Below, in pieces: positions 8,012 through 17,182 of a stretch of 64,000 bases of DNA (position 1 is its first letter; every line of letters begins with the position of its first letter). The stretch comes from Parasphaerochaeta coccoides DSM 17374 (GTDB lineage: Bacteria; Spirochaetota; Spirochaetia; Sphaerochaetales; Sphaerochaetaceae), in assembly GCF_000208385.1 (NCBI RefSeq), contig NC_015436.1:1984001-2048000 (forward strand), written 5' to 3'. The translations under genes and the position numbers were made by a program. Below the pieces are notes generated by a model. That model searched no databases, was not told where the DNA came from, and was given only the letters and a program-made list of their open reading frames with translations.

Positions 8012-9469
8012 ATGAGCATCAACTTATCACTTGACAATCTTGAAGCATCATTTCCCGCGGACTTCACGGAAGACCAGAAGGCGGCAGCAAAAACTCTGTT
8101 CTATAAGAATCTGGCTTTGGCAGCACATACCTTCTACGGCGGCAAGATACAGGTCGTGCCTAGCTGCGGGGTGTACGGTCTGAACTGGTTCAACGCGTGG
8201 TATACCCCTGGCGTGTCCAAAATCTCCACGACAATCCGGGACGATAATGATACATCCTTTGCTCTGAGCTCCCGTGGAAACATGGTAGCCGTGGTTTCCG
8301 ACTCCACCCGCGTCCTTGGTGACGGAGACTGTACGCCTCCCGGCGGACTGGGAGTCATGGAAGGAAAGGCAATGCTGATGAAATATCTTGGCGGCGTTGA
8401 TTCCATCCCCCTTTGTATTGATTCCCGCGATGAATCAGGCAAAAACTCTCCTGAGAAAATCATTGACTTCGTCAAGATGGTTCAGCATTCTGTCGGCGCG
8501 GTTAATCTGGAGGACATCAGCCAGCCAAATTGCTTCAAGGTTCTCGACGAGTTGCGCGAAGCCTGTGACATTCCGGTGTGGCACGATGACGCCCAGGGAA
8601 CAGCCTGCGTCACTCTTGCCGGTCTGCTCAATGCATTGAAACTGACCGGTCGCTCATTGTCTGACGCCAAGATTGTGCTTCTGGGAAGCGGAGCTTCCAA
8701 CTCCACCATTGCCCGCCTGATTCTGGCTGATGGCGGCGACCCCGCAAAGATGGTTGTCTTCGATACCCGCGGAGGGTTGCATGCTGACCGCAAGGACATT
8801 GAGGCTGACAAGCGTTATTACAGGAAATGGGAGCTGTGCCAGCAGACGAATCCCAAGAAAATCAACGATATCGCCGAGGCATTGAAAGGCGCTGATGTAC
8901 TCATCGCCCTGTCCCAGCCTGGGCCTGATACGGTCAAGAAGGAATGGATTTTCGGCATGGCGAAGGATTCCATTGTCTTTGTCTGCGCAAACCCTGTTCC
9001 TGAGATATGGCCTTATGCCGCTCATGAGGCAGGCGCTGCCATCGTGGCGACCGGACGCGGGGATTTCCCCAACCAGGTGAACAATTCCGTCTGTTTCCCT
9101 GGCATCCTCAAGGGCGCGTTGATAGTTCGCGCACGCAAGATTACTGATGCCATGGCCATCCGTTGTGCGCATTCGATTGCCGACTTCTCGGAGAAGTTGG
9201 GAATTTCCAGGAACAACATCATTGCAACAATGAAGGAAACCGAGCTGTTCGCCGTCGAAGCCGCCGATGTAGCTATGCAGGCCATTGCCGATGGCGTCGC
9301 CCGTGTCAACCTCACGTGGCAGCAAGTCTACGATACCGCCCTTGCGGATATCAAGGCTAGCCGCAAGCTGACTGATGACATGATGAAGCTCGGTCACATC
9401 CAAGAGCCTCCCCAGAGTATGCTTCAGGAAGCCTTGGACAAAGCAATAGCGGAAATAAAGAAAAAATAA
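8012..9469 (+). CDS. NAD(P)-dependent malic enzyme
   Basis: A 485-residue oxidative decarboxylase converting malate to pyruvate, CO2 and reduced NAD(P). Visible: YTPGVSKIS near the N-terminus, NLEDISQP with the metal-binding acidic residues, WHDDAQGTA, and a Rossmann dinucleotide loop LLGSGASNSTIARLI. The usual HDDQHGTA motif is altered to HDDAQGTA, but the Asp pair is kept. Start 8012 has AAAGGA 7 bases upstream; a longer frame from 7880 adds 44 residues without family similarity. It is a single gene, ending at a hairpin. The NAD versus NADP choice is not readable with confidence. Confidence 0.9.
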   Translation: MSINLSLDNLEASFPADFTEDQKAAAKTLFYKNLALAAHTFYGGKIQVVPSCGVYGLNWFNAWYTPGVSKISTTIRDDNDTSFALSSRGNMVAVVSDSTRVLGDGDCTPPGGLGVMEGKAMLMKYLGGVDSIPLCIDSRDESGKNSPEKIIDFVKMVQHSVGAVNLEDISQPNCFKVLDELREACDIPVWHDDAQGTACVTLAGLLNALKLTGRSLSDAKIVLLGSGASNSTIARLILADGGDPAKMVVFDTRGGLHADRKDIEADKRYYRKWELCQQTNPKKINDIAEALKGADVLIALSQPGPDTVKKEWIFGMAKDSIVFVCANPVPEIWPYAAHEAGAAIVATGRGDFPNQVNNSVCFPGILKGALIVRARKITDAMAIRCAHSIADFSEKLGISRNNIIATMKETELFAVEAADVAMQAIADGVARVNLTWQQVYDTALADIKASRKLTDDMMKLGHIQEPPQSMLQEALDKAIAEIKKK

Positions 9470-9496
9470 GCATCAGTGTGCTGGAATCGGACAGAG

Positions 9497-9525
9497 GGGG
9501 TATTGCGAGACTTTTGCAATACCCC
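9497..9525. terminator. Hairpin between convergent malic enzyme and GLUG lipoprotein genes
   Basis: GGGGTATTGC (9497-9506) pairs perfectly with GCAATACCCC (9516-9525) around a 9-base loop. The following sequence is pyrimidine-rich but not a clean T-run. It lies where a terminator for both converging genes would be expected. Confidence 0.6.
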
Positions 9526-9584
9526 TTCCCTATGTTTCCCGCTTGTTCAAGCTATGCGGCCAAATCTTTGCACCTGTCTCTTTG

Positions 9585-12500
9585 TCAGGGTACAGGAGCA
9601 TTCTTCAACACAGGATATCCGTCACCGGTAGCGAAATTCCAAATTCCCGCACTCCATGTCTCGTCCGCAGTCCAGTTAAGGGGATTAAGCCAGAAGGACG
9701 GATTGCTGAAGTCACTGTTCTGAACCAGTGTCACTTCACTGGAAGTAAAATCAGTGCCCTGATTGTTTCCCGTCCATACCAACGCTGGTGGCGGGGAGGC
9801 AGGGTCAGAAGCATAGCGGCGGGATGAAAGAGAGGGGTTCGTGGAGGGGAGTCCGGTACGGGAACCGATAAAGACCCCCATATGGGGATTGGTATCCAGC
9901 GCCTCAATCTTCTCCGTGATTATCGCAGCGAGGCTCCTTAGATTTCCCAGGTCATAGAACAACAGACCGCCGAATCCGCCGACGTAGGACCCTCCTACGA
10001 TGGATCCGGTGACGACGTAAGAGTTGGTGATAATACCGCTCTGGCTGGAATGTAATCCGAAGAATCCTCCCACATAAGATGAAGTACTGCCCGTAATGTC
10101 ACGAACACGGACGTAGGAGTTAGACACATTCCCACTGTTAAAAGCTCCTACAAAGCCTCCGGTTGCATTCGAATTATTACCAATGATTTCTTCCTCTATC
10201 AGTACAGAACATTGCGAGATGTCCGCATTGTACTGCTCTCCGATGAACCCACCGGCGTATCCTCCTGTACTTCCGACGTCTTTGTATATGCTACCCGTGA
10301 CGATTGCCGCGCTTTCCTCTATTTTCTGCGGCACTCCACTATTGTACGGCACCCTTCCCACGAATCCGCCTATATTGGCATGCCCATGAATGCCCCCTCC
10401 GACTTCCACACGGCTCTTCATGATTTCAGTTTGACTTCCGCTCATCAGTGCGGCAAAGCCTCCGACCGCCGACCCTGTGCCTGTGCCTGTGCTGACGATG
10501 TCTTCTTCAACATAGATTCTGATTTCTTCAATATGCGCACCATTCATGATTTGTCCAGCGAAGCCGCCGACTAAGTCGCCTCCTTTGACGGAGCCGTTCA
10601 TGACAACTCTGACGTCAGATACATCGGTGTTGCTGATGGTTCCGGCGAAACCGCCGACGGAGGCACCTCCGTCGATGGAACCGGTCACAACAACCGTGAT
10701 GCCGGTTATCAAGGAAGAGTTGGCAACATATCCGGCGAAACCTCCCGTGTGAATGGTAGTGGTAGCTGAATCCGATCCGGAAACGGTAATGCTCCCGACT
10801 TTCGCTGTCGGATATATCGCCGAGCTTCCAGCATGGCTGATTGTCCCACTATCATGCATATAGCCAACGAAGCCGCCTGTAAACAACATAGTACTATCAG
10901 TGGAAGATATGGTATCTATCACGGCGGTCGAATTTGTTATGGATGTCGTGTCACCACCTTCTTGGAGACCGACAAAACCACCAACACTAAGAAGACTTCT
11001 TGTAACCAATGTTTCTGCGTCAATCTCGCCAATGTCTGTCCATGAATCGCTTATCGTCGCAGAATTGAGATATCCCACAAAACCACCGATACGGACAAGC
11101 ATAACCTCTCCTGCGATTGTGACTTTCCCTTCCGGCATCTCCACGAAACAGTTTTCGATACTCGCTCCGTCATCGTTGACTCCTGCAAAACCACCGACAT
11201 TCATCCATCCTTCCACCAAGGAGGAAGCTCCCCTGCCCTTGGCACTGCTGTCAACTATACTGCTCCCCGAATTGAAGGAGCGCCCGACGAACCCTCCTGC
11301 CGAACCAGTGTGGCTATCACTGCTGTTATAACCGGTGGTGACCACCCGATCAAAGACTGTCGATACATTCTCGATGGAACCACTTTTATTACTGCCGACA
11401 AAGCCTCCGGCATATAGCCTGCCGTCCACCGTACCTGCGATGGTATCGACGCGAGGTGACTCCGGGAGGAAAGAGATCTCTCCAGCTTCAATGTATCCTG
11501 CGAAACCACCAGCATATGCGCCGCTCACCCTATTGCTCACGGCATAGCTGTCCGTTATATCCCTGTTGTAGTTGCGCCCTACGAACCCTCCGGCATAACC
11601 GTCCGCTATGGAGCTGTTCACGTTCCTGACAATGGCATGGCTGTCTGTTATCACGCCACTGTTGTCAGCTACAAAACCTCCCGCAAACCGTACGCCATGG
11701 ATGCTCTCGGCGATGACCTTGCTGTCCGTTATCTCTCCTGCCCCTTCATCTGTGTCATTAATGGCGGCCAGCCCTCCCGCCATGTTTCCTTTGACCATCG
11801 CATAGCCCGTGGAATTTCTGATGACTCCCCCGTTCATCCCGACCAAGCCGCCGGCATAAGCCGTTCCATCACCTTCCACATGCCCGCTCACGAAGCAGTC
11901 CTCTATCATCCCCATATTCACACCCGCCAAGCCGCCAACTATATAACTGCCACCTGTATTAGTTCCTCTGACCACCACGTTCGTCAGGCCAAGGTTATTC
12001 ACGGTTGCAGTATCGGTTATCATCCCAAAGAAACCTACATTTGCCGCCGAAGACGTAATCCGCAGCCCGTTGACCACATGGGACTTCCCGTCGAAAAACC
12101 CGTTGAAGACTACGTTCGGCCATGTCAGGTCATTTGTTGCCAGGTATTCCCCCAGCTCTATGTCATGGACTAGCTCGTAGTAAATGCCGGACGTACTGCC
12201 GTATGTCTCCAGCAGGTGCATCAGCCCATGGGCCGTATATATCATGTAAGGGTCATCCACCGTTCCAATTCCCGTGTAGTCACTCCCAAAAGAACTACTT
12301 CCCCCTTTCGTCCACGTCGTCACGCCCACCGGATTCACCTCAATGCCCCACCCCGTGAGCTTCACACTGTAGGTGCTGTGGTATCCCGCCTCGAAACCCT
12401 TAGCGTCCGGGATGTTCCACGTATACGTCCTCCCGTCCAAAAGCGTGAAGACCATCGTCCTATCTGGATAGGTGCCTCCATCATGCGGCACGATAATCGC

Positions 12501-13184
12501 CACTCCTGCCGTCCCCGCCGCGTTCACCGGCACTTTTCCTCCTGCCGCATCCGTCTGTTCGTTGCTTATGCTTCCATTTTCAAAATTAATGTCCGCTGTG
12601 GTTGGCATGCTGTAGTAACGCACGCTCAGCCCCGCAAGGTCACCCGTTTCCAGCCCTGCTCCCGCGCTGATCTCCAGCGTCAGCTTGGAAAGCTTGTGCT
12701 GGAAGGTGAGATCAACGTCTACGGGCACGTCCCTGCCCACCCCTTCCACACGCGCGAAGATTAGGTCATCCTCATACGGATTCGCCTGGTTCCTTACGTC
12801 CACCTTGTAGATGTATGCGGACCCTTCGTTCAGCTCTGGGGTATCTTGGTAGGGATAATAGGCAAACAAATCCACCTCGGTGCCGTCTGCCGGAAAGAAG
12901 GCGTCCCCCCAGAACTTCCCCGTCAGGGAATCATACGTGTAGGGGTAGTTCACCACGCCGTTCAGGATGTTCCCCGGCTCCACACTCTCACCTGTGGAAA
13001 CCATGTACAGCCCTATCTCATCTCCCTCTTCCCACTCCCATGAGCTGTCAGGATTCCCCACCACACGAGCGGAGAAGGCTATGACCGCCTTCTGTGCGAC
13101 CGGCGGATGCAGATCCTGGATGCAGGAGGACAACACTAATACGAGTACAATAAGAGCCAGCATTGCTATAGGGGACTTCTTCAT
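9585..13184 (-). CDS. Large GLUG-repeat surface lipoprotein with fimbrillin-like N-terminal domain
   Basis: A 1199-residue predicted lipoprotein: signal peptide MKKSPIAMLALIVLVLVL with lipobox LSSC. Residues about 30-270 resemble the fimbrillin (Mfa-like) domain of Bacteroidota (GDEIGLYMVSTGESV, VDLFAYYPY, DLTFQHKLSKLTLEIS). The rest is a long array of GLUG-type beta-helix repeats, each with a GGFVG or GGFAG turn, typical of large secreted adhesin-like proteins. ATG 13184 starts the signal peptide but has only a weak AGG upstream; a TTG at 13193 is also in frame. Directly upstream lies a 173-base array of 8-base repeats that may switch expression. Surface attachment and adhesion are inferred; acquisition from Bacteroidota is possible. 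Confidence 0.8.
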   Translation of the reverse strand: MKKSPIAMLALIVLVLVLSSCIQDLHPPVAQKAVIAFSARVVGNPDSSWEWEEGDEIGLYMVSTGESVEPGNILNGVVNYPYTYDSLTGKFWGDAFFPADGTEVDLFAYYPYQDTPELNEGSAYIYKVDVRNQANPYEDDLIFARVEGVGRDVPVDVDLTFQHKLSKLTLEISAGAGLETGDLAGLSVRYYSMPTTADINFENGSISNEQTDAAGGKVPVNAAGTAGVAIIVPHDGGTYPDRTMVFTLLDGRTYTWNIPDAKGFEAGYHSTYSVKLTGWGIEVNPVGVTTWTKGGSSSFGSDYTGIGTVDDPYMIYTAHGLMHLLETYGSTSGIYYELVHDIELGEYLATNDLTWPNVVFNGFFDGKSHVVNGLRITSSAANVGFFGMITDTATVNNLGLTNVVVRGTNTGGSYIVGGLAGVNMGMIEDCFVSGHVEGDGTAYAGGLVGMNGGVIRNSTGYAMVKGNMAGGLAAINDTDEGAGEITDSKVIAESIHGVRFAGGFVADNSGVITDSHAIVRNVNSSIADGYAGGFVGRNYNRDITDSYAVSNRVSGAYAGGFAGYIEAGEISFLPESPRVDTIAGTVDGRLYAGGFVGSNKSGSIENVSTVFDRVVTTGYNSSDSHTGSAGGFVGRSFNSGSSIVDSSAKGRGASSLVEGWMNVGGFAGVNDDGASIENCFVEMPEGKVTIAGEVMLVRIGGFVGYLNSATISDSWTDIGEIDAETLVTRSLLSVGGFVGLQEGGDTTSITNSTAVIDTISSTDSTMLFTGGFVGYMHDSGTISHAGSSAIYPTAKVGSITVSGSDSATTTIHTGGFAGYVANSSLITGITVVVTGSIDGGASVGGFAGTISNTDVSDVRVVMNGSVKGGDLVGGFAGQIMNGAHIEEIRIYVEEDIVSTGTGTGSAVGGFAALMSGSQTEIMKSRVEVGGGIHGHANIGGFVGRVPYNSGVPQKIEESAAIVTGSIYKDVGSTGGYAGGFIGEQYNADISQCSVLIEEEIIGNNSNATGGFVGAFNSGNVSNSYVRVRDITGSTSSYVGGFFGLHSSQSGIITNSYVVTGSIVGGSYVGGFGGLLFYDLGNLRSLAAIITEKIEALDTNPHMGVFIGSRTGLPSTNPSLSSRRYASDPASPPPALVWTGNNQGTDFTSSEVTLVQNSDFSNPSFWLNPLNWTADETWSAGIWNFATGDGYPVLKNAPVP

Positions 13185-13377
13185 AAAGCGCAACCTATTC
13201 TCTGGGACTCTGGGACTCTGGGACTCTGGGACTCTGGGACTCTGGGACTCTGGGACTCTGGGACTCTGGGACTCTGGGACTCTGGGACTCTGGGACTCTG
13301 GGACTCTGGGACTCTGGGACTCTGGGACTCTGGGACTCTGGGACTCTGGGACTCTGGGACTCTGGGACTCTGCACAT
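13181..13377 (-). other. Repeat-encoded leader frame(s) ahead of the GLUG lipoprotein
   Basis: ATG 13377 has AGGA 7 bases upstream and reads through the 8-base repeats as an 8-residue cycle (SPRVPESQ) to a TAG at 13197-13195, 10 bases before the lipoprotein ATG at 13184. A second frame from GTG 13375 ends in a TGA that overlaps that ATG (ATGA). The repeats contain no stop in any frame. These are best seen as translated leader sequence, not as free-standing genes. Confidence 0.45.
13200..13372. repeat. Octanucleotide tandem repeat, about 21.6 copies
   Basis: Perfect tandem array of the unit TCTGGGAC (plus strand) or GTCCCAGA (minus strand), 173 bases, no interruptions visible. The unit length is 8, not a multiple of 3, so copy-number change shifts the reading frame. 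It sits between an SD/ATG pair at 13377 and the signal-peptide ATG at 13184 of the GLUG lipoprotein. Confidence 0.97.
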
Positions 13378-13487
13378 GCTACATTCCTAGAGGGAACTAC
13401 TTATTCTTCGTAAATCCTGTGGTGTCCGCTTCGCTCCCGGTCAAAGGTCATTCATCAGATACAACGTACCTACACTAACTCAGCATA

Positions 13488-13496
13488 ATTATAGCA
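13488..13496 (-). promoter_or_regulatory. Extended -10 promoter of the GLUG lipoprotein gene
   Basis: Minus strand reads TGCTATAAT, a perfect -10 hexamer with the TGn extension (13496-13488). No good -35 is visible; the flank is very AT-rich. Transcription from about 13481 would carry the octanucleotide array within the 5' leader. Confidence 0.5.
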
Positions 13497-13670
13497 ACTT
13501 TGCAGAAATTTGCATCATATAAAAAAATATGATTTTTTATAAAAAAAGTATGACACAAAGGGTTCCTCTACACATGAATGAGGCGGTCTTTTTCAGAATT
13601 GGGAAGTTAAGTATTCATATCTACTTTGGATCCGATTGATGGAGCATCAAGGGGAATAGCAAGAGGATTG

Positions 13671-14777
13671 TCACTCTTGGTCATCGTCCAGAAGAATCTC
13701 CTCCTCGTCCCCCGCTGGAACGAACAAAGGACGCGCTTCTGAGTATGCTGTACGCTTTCTGATTCCCATTGGTTCAGGTTCATCCATTGGTTCGGATTCA
13801 TCCATTGGTTCGGATTCATCCATTGGTTCGGATTCATCCATTGGTTCGGATTCATCCATTGGTTCGGATTCATCCATTGGTTCGGATTCATCCATTGGTT
13901 CGGATTCATCCATTGGTTCAGGTTCATCCATTGGTTCAGGTTCATCCATTGGTTCAGGTTCGTCCATTGGTTCAGGTTCGTCCATTGGTTCAGGGTCGTC
14001 CGCTGCCATGAATCGAGTGGAAGGGTCAGAAGCATGTATCGCTTCCACGGAGGGCATGGTTTTCTGCTTCTGCTCCAATTCATGCAGATAAAGCTGGACA
14101 GTTCCGACCATCGCCCGGAAAGACTCATCGGCATGACGAGTACTGGTAGCAAGGACATCTTCGACATGCTGAACAGCCTCCCCCGCCAAGGCATGCACGG
14201 ATTCCTGTGCCTGGGAAACGATGGAAGATGAGAAACTGTTAATCTCCTGCATATGGCCATCAAGTCCTGCCCGTGACACCTGCATGGCATCGAGCAGCTC
14301 CTCATGATGGGCAGCAATCATATCAGAGCAAGAGTTCAGGCTGGCATGCAGAGCATCAATCCTTTCCTGTACGCTATCCATTTCCTTGATATTCCGCTGG
14401 ACGACGGCAATCCTGTCTTCCGCATGGGACGTCATGGAAGAAAGCTCGGTCAGAGTCTCGCGGTAATAGTCCGTAACATCCTTCATGCCGTCCAGTTCCA
14501 CGGCATTGCGCGACAACTGCTCCAGTCTTTCATCCACAGCTTCAACAAGGCGTTTCATCCGTGTCTCACGATCCACAAGCTCTGCGCGTAACTCATCCGC
14601 ATCCTTCTTGAGACCGGCGGTCATGAGGGACAGTTCCTTCCTTTCCTTTATCACGAAATCACGGATACGTTCCGGACGCAAGGCACTGGCATCCTGCTTG
14701 CGCTGGACATATATGATGAGAAGCGTAGAAAGAAATAAGAAAATGGGAAGCCCGATGGCAATGAAATACAAGCTCAT
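13671..14777 (-). CDS. Membrane-anchored coiled-coil protein of spirochaete type with EPMDE(S/P) repeats
   Basis: A 368-residue protein with one N-terminal membrane helix (SLYFIAIGLPIFLFLSTLLI, 2-21), then about 230 residues of heptad-rich coiled coil, then 13 near-identical 6-residue repeats PEPMDE/SEPMDE (about 262-338) and an acidic C-terminus (EEEILLDDDQE). It resembles the spirochaete coiled-coil (SpiroCoCo-type) proteins, which are much larger in some species. The bulk is probably cytoplasmic. It is downstream of the HAD hydrolase and der. Function is unknown; a structural or cell-shape role is a guess. Confidence 0.7.
   Translation of the reverse strand: MSLYFIAIGLPIFLFLSTLLIIYVQRKQDASALRPERIRDFVIKERKELSLMTAGLKKDADELRAELVDRETRMKRLVEAVDERLEQLSRNAVELDGMKDVTDYYRETLTELSSMTSHAEDRIAVVQRNIKEMDSVQERIDALHASLNSCSDMIAAHHEELLDAMQVSRAGLDGHMQEINSFSSSIVSQAQESVHALAGEAVQHVEDVLATSTRHADESFRAMVGTVQLYLHELEQKQKTMPSVEAIHASDPSTRFMAADDPEPMDEPEPMDEPEPMDEPEPMDEPEPMDESEPMDESEPMDESEPMDESEPMDESEPMDESEPMDESEPMDEPEPMGIRKRTAYSEARPLFVPAGDEEEILLDDDQE
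13766..13998. repeat. 18-base in-frame tandem repeat, 13 copies
   Basis: Thirteen copies of an 18-base unit with core CCATTGGTT, in two versions that encode SEPMDE (7 copies) and PEPMDE (the rest). The unit is a multiple of three, so copy change alters protein length only. Confidence 0.93.
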
Positions 14778-14806
14778 GTCCTTACCTCCGGCACATGCTG
14801 ATTATA

Positions 14807-15535
14807 TCAAAAGAACTGTCGGGAAAAGTCCGCCCAAGACGTACAAATCAAATCCGCATGGGGAAAGTCGGTTCGCTTCCCGCCGCCGATTGAACGTCTT
14901 TCAGCAAGGAGGCAGCTTTTCATGCCCATTCCATACGCTCCCTCGACATCCTTATCATAACTGTCACCAATGTATAACACAACCGAGGGATTAGGATTTC
15001 CCATTTTTTCCAAAAGATATGAGAATGCGGCAGGATGAGGCTTGAGATACCCTGATTCCTCGCTGCTCACCGCAACATCGACCAGAGCGGACATCCCCAT
15101 GCTGTCAATCTTCCCCGCAACAGGAAAGTCACTCATCACGCCCAAGAGCATGCCGTTGTCCTTCATCTGCACCATGGCATCCTTCACATGAGGGAAAGGA
15201 CGGAGATTATGGTATGATTCCTCCCAACGCCCATATATATGCCGCACGAACGCATCTTCCACACGAGAAAGATTTTCTTCAGTCGCAGGCATGCCCCGCC
15301 TCTGCAATACAAGTTGCGCCTGGCGGCGTCGCATGCCCTCCAATGTCGCGGGAACGGTGGGAACCGCATTTTGAGACTGGCGGAACAGCGAACGCATTTT
15401 CATGAAGCGTAAGGCGGTCAGTGCATGGGGAAAGAGGGTGGCAAGCATCTTCCTGTTAAGTATCGTCTTGGGATACAAAGTCCCGTCGATATCAAAACAT
15501 ACGACTTTGATACCATTTTCTCTCCACCACGCCAT
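14807..15535 (-). CDS. HAD-superfamily hydrolase
   Basis: A 242-residue haloacid-dehalogenase-type phosphatase. Motif I is CFDIDGTLYPK near residue 14, motif II is GVMSDF, and motif IV is YIGDSYDKDVEGAYGMGM; a helical cap lies between motifs I and II. The start is 3 bases after the der stop, so the two genes are cotranscribed. Substrate cannot be read from sequence; small phosphate esters are usual for the class. Confidence 0.85.
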   Translation of the reverse strand: MAWWRENGIKVVCFDIDGTLYPKTILNRKMLATLFPHALTALRFMKMRSLFRQSQNAVPTVPATLEGMRRRQAQLVLQRRGMPATEENLSRVEDAFVRHIYGRWEESYHNLRPFPHVKDAMVQMKDNGMLLGVMSDFPVAGKIDSMGMSALVDVAVSSEESGYLKPHPAAFSYLLEKMGNPNPSVVLYIGDSYDKDVEGAYGMGMKSCLLAERRSIGGGKRTDFPHADLICTSWADFSRQFF

Positions 15536-15538
15536 AAT

Positions 15539-17182
15539 CTAGCCTTTTGCCCGCTTCTGTTCCATACGGCCTTTTTTCTGCTGGGACTGCTTGCGGGATA
15601 CCGCGCGACGCTCATCAGCTTTTCCTTTCGCCGCCTTGTTGCCCGGCTTCCGTGCCTTGGGAGCCGCCTTTGCCCGGCCTCCACCCTCCGGCTGCGCCTT
15701 GCGGGTATCGGATGCAGAGGCTGGTTTTCGGGGCTTTTCATTGTCCGCCGGAACGGAAGATTTCATCTCCCCTTCCCCTTCGGAACGGAGGGAGGCCATT
15801 CCCGCAGGATTACGCCGCCGTTCGCGTAATTCCACCTCTATGGGAATGGAAGGGAAGCCCAAGTCCCTGCGGATGCTGTTCTTCAGGAACTGCACGTATA
15901 TTTCCGGGAAACCAGGCTTCTTGTTCACGAAGAACAGGAAGCGCACCGGAGCAACGCTGACTTGCGTCCCATAGTAGACCTTGAAATATCCGGAACTGCT
16001 ACGGGGAGGTTGATAGGCTTCACTCCATCTTTTCAGGGCATTGTTCACATCGGCAGTGTCCACCCTTTTGTTCAGCTGACGCCACACGGCATAGACTGTA
16101 TCGAGCAGGATATGGACATCAGTCGCCTTGAGCGCGGACACCCCTACCAGAGGCGCAAAGGTGAGAACGGGGAACAAGAACCTCACGCGGTCCTTGATTG
16201 CTTCAAGTTGGTTCTGGATGCCGCTCAGAGCGTCAATCTTGTTCAGGACAAGAACAACTCCTTTACCCCGCCGGACAATCAACTGCGCAATCTTCTTGTC
16301 CTGATCGGCTATGCCTTCTTGCGCATCGATCATCAGCAGGACGACATTGCTCTCATCGATTGTCTTGATGGCACGGTTGACCGAATAATATTCGACATCC
16401 TCATCAACCTTGCTTTTCCTCCGGATTCCCGCGGTGTCAAGGATGGTGAATGGTGTTCCCTTGTAGAGGAAATCGCCGCTCACTACGTCGCGGGTCGTGC
16501 CGGGGATGTCGCTGACAATGGAGACTTCCTGCCCGACCAAAAGGTTCGTCAAGGTGCTTTTCCCCGTATTGGGCTTTCCCAGGACGGCCAGCTTGATGCG
16601 TTCGTCCTTCTGCGGCAATACATCGAAACGCTCGTCCAGATCAAGCATGCCCATCAGAGTATCTTCCAGGTCTCCGATACCCAGCCCATGGGCGGCTGAT
16701 ATGCCGACGACACGTTGATACCCAAGGGAATGATAGTTCCAGACCAAGGTTTCCCGGTTGTAGTCATCAACCTTGTTCACCACAAGGACGGTTTTGTCCC
16801 CGTAGGGGCGCAAATGCTTGACCAGCATCTCATCTTCAGGGGTAAGCGTGGTACATTCGAGCAGCAGTATCAGGACATGGGCTCGTTCAAGTATGCTCAG
16901 GCTTTTCTCCGAAACAAGATGATCCAAGCCTTCTCTGTCCAGCTTCACTCCTCCGGTATCGACCAGCATGACACTGTGTCCTCCGAGCATCCAATGTTCG
17001 GAGACGGGGTCACGGGTAACGCCGGGCGTGGGATCGGTAATCATGCGACGCTTTCCCACCAGTCGGTTGAACAATGTGGATTTACCGGTATTAGGCCTTC
17101 CTACGATGGCAATGAGAGGGAGGGTTTCGTCAAGGGATGCTACGGACTGCACTCCTGGGACGCTAGGTTGTCGATCTGTCAT
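15539..17182 (-). CDS. der: Ribosome-assembly GTPase Der (EngA) with basic C-terminal tail
   Basis: A 547-residue protein with two tandem GTPase domains, required for 50S assembly. G1 loops are GRPNTGKST (about 27) and GKPNTGKST (about 201); G3 is DTGGVK and DTAGIRR; G4 is NKVD and NKID. A KH-like domain follows to about residue 460. Usual Der proteins end near there; this one adds about 85 residues rich in Arg, Lys, Ala and Pro. The start overlaps the ptsI stop by 20 bases, with AAGGA 9 bases before the ATG. Confidence 0.95.
   Translation of the reverse strand: MTDRQPSVPGVQSVASLDETLPLIAIVGRPNTGKSTLFNRLVGKRRMITDPTPGVTRDPVSEHWMLGGHSVMLVDTGGVKLDREGLDHLVSEKSLSILERAHVLILLLECTTLTPEDEMLVKHLRPYGDKTVLVVNKVDDYNRETLVWNYHSLGYQRVVGISAAHGLGIGDLEDTLMGMLDLDERFDVLPQKDERIKLAVLGKPNTGKSTLTNLLVGQEVSIVSDIPGTTRDVVSGDFLYKGTPFTILDTAGIRRKSKVDEDVEYYSVNRAIKTIDESNVVLLMIDAQEGIADQDKKIAQLIVRRGKGVVLVLNKIDALSGIQNQLEAIKDRVRFLFPVLTFAPLVGVSALKATDVHILLDTVYAVWRQLNKRVDTADVNNALKRWSEAYQPPRSSSGYFKVYYGTQVSVAPVRFLFFVNKKPGFPEIYVQFLKNSIRRDLGFPSIPIEVELRERRRNPAGMASLRSEGEGEMKSSVPADNEKPRKPASASDTRKAQPEGGGRAKAAPKARKPGNKAAKGKADERRAVSRKQSQQKKGRMEQKRAKG

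Noticed and set aside
13200-13372. Possible CRISPR array
   Set aside because: Units are 8 bases and contiguous with no spacers; it is a simple tandem repeat.
13195-13377. 60-residue PESQSPRV repeat protein as an independent gene
   Set aside because: Composition is dictated by the 8-base repeat; better explained as translated leader of the lipoprotein gene.
13769-14011. Plus-strand frame of RIHPLV repeats
   Set aside because: It is the antisense reading of the EPMDE repeat in the coiled-coil gene.
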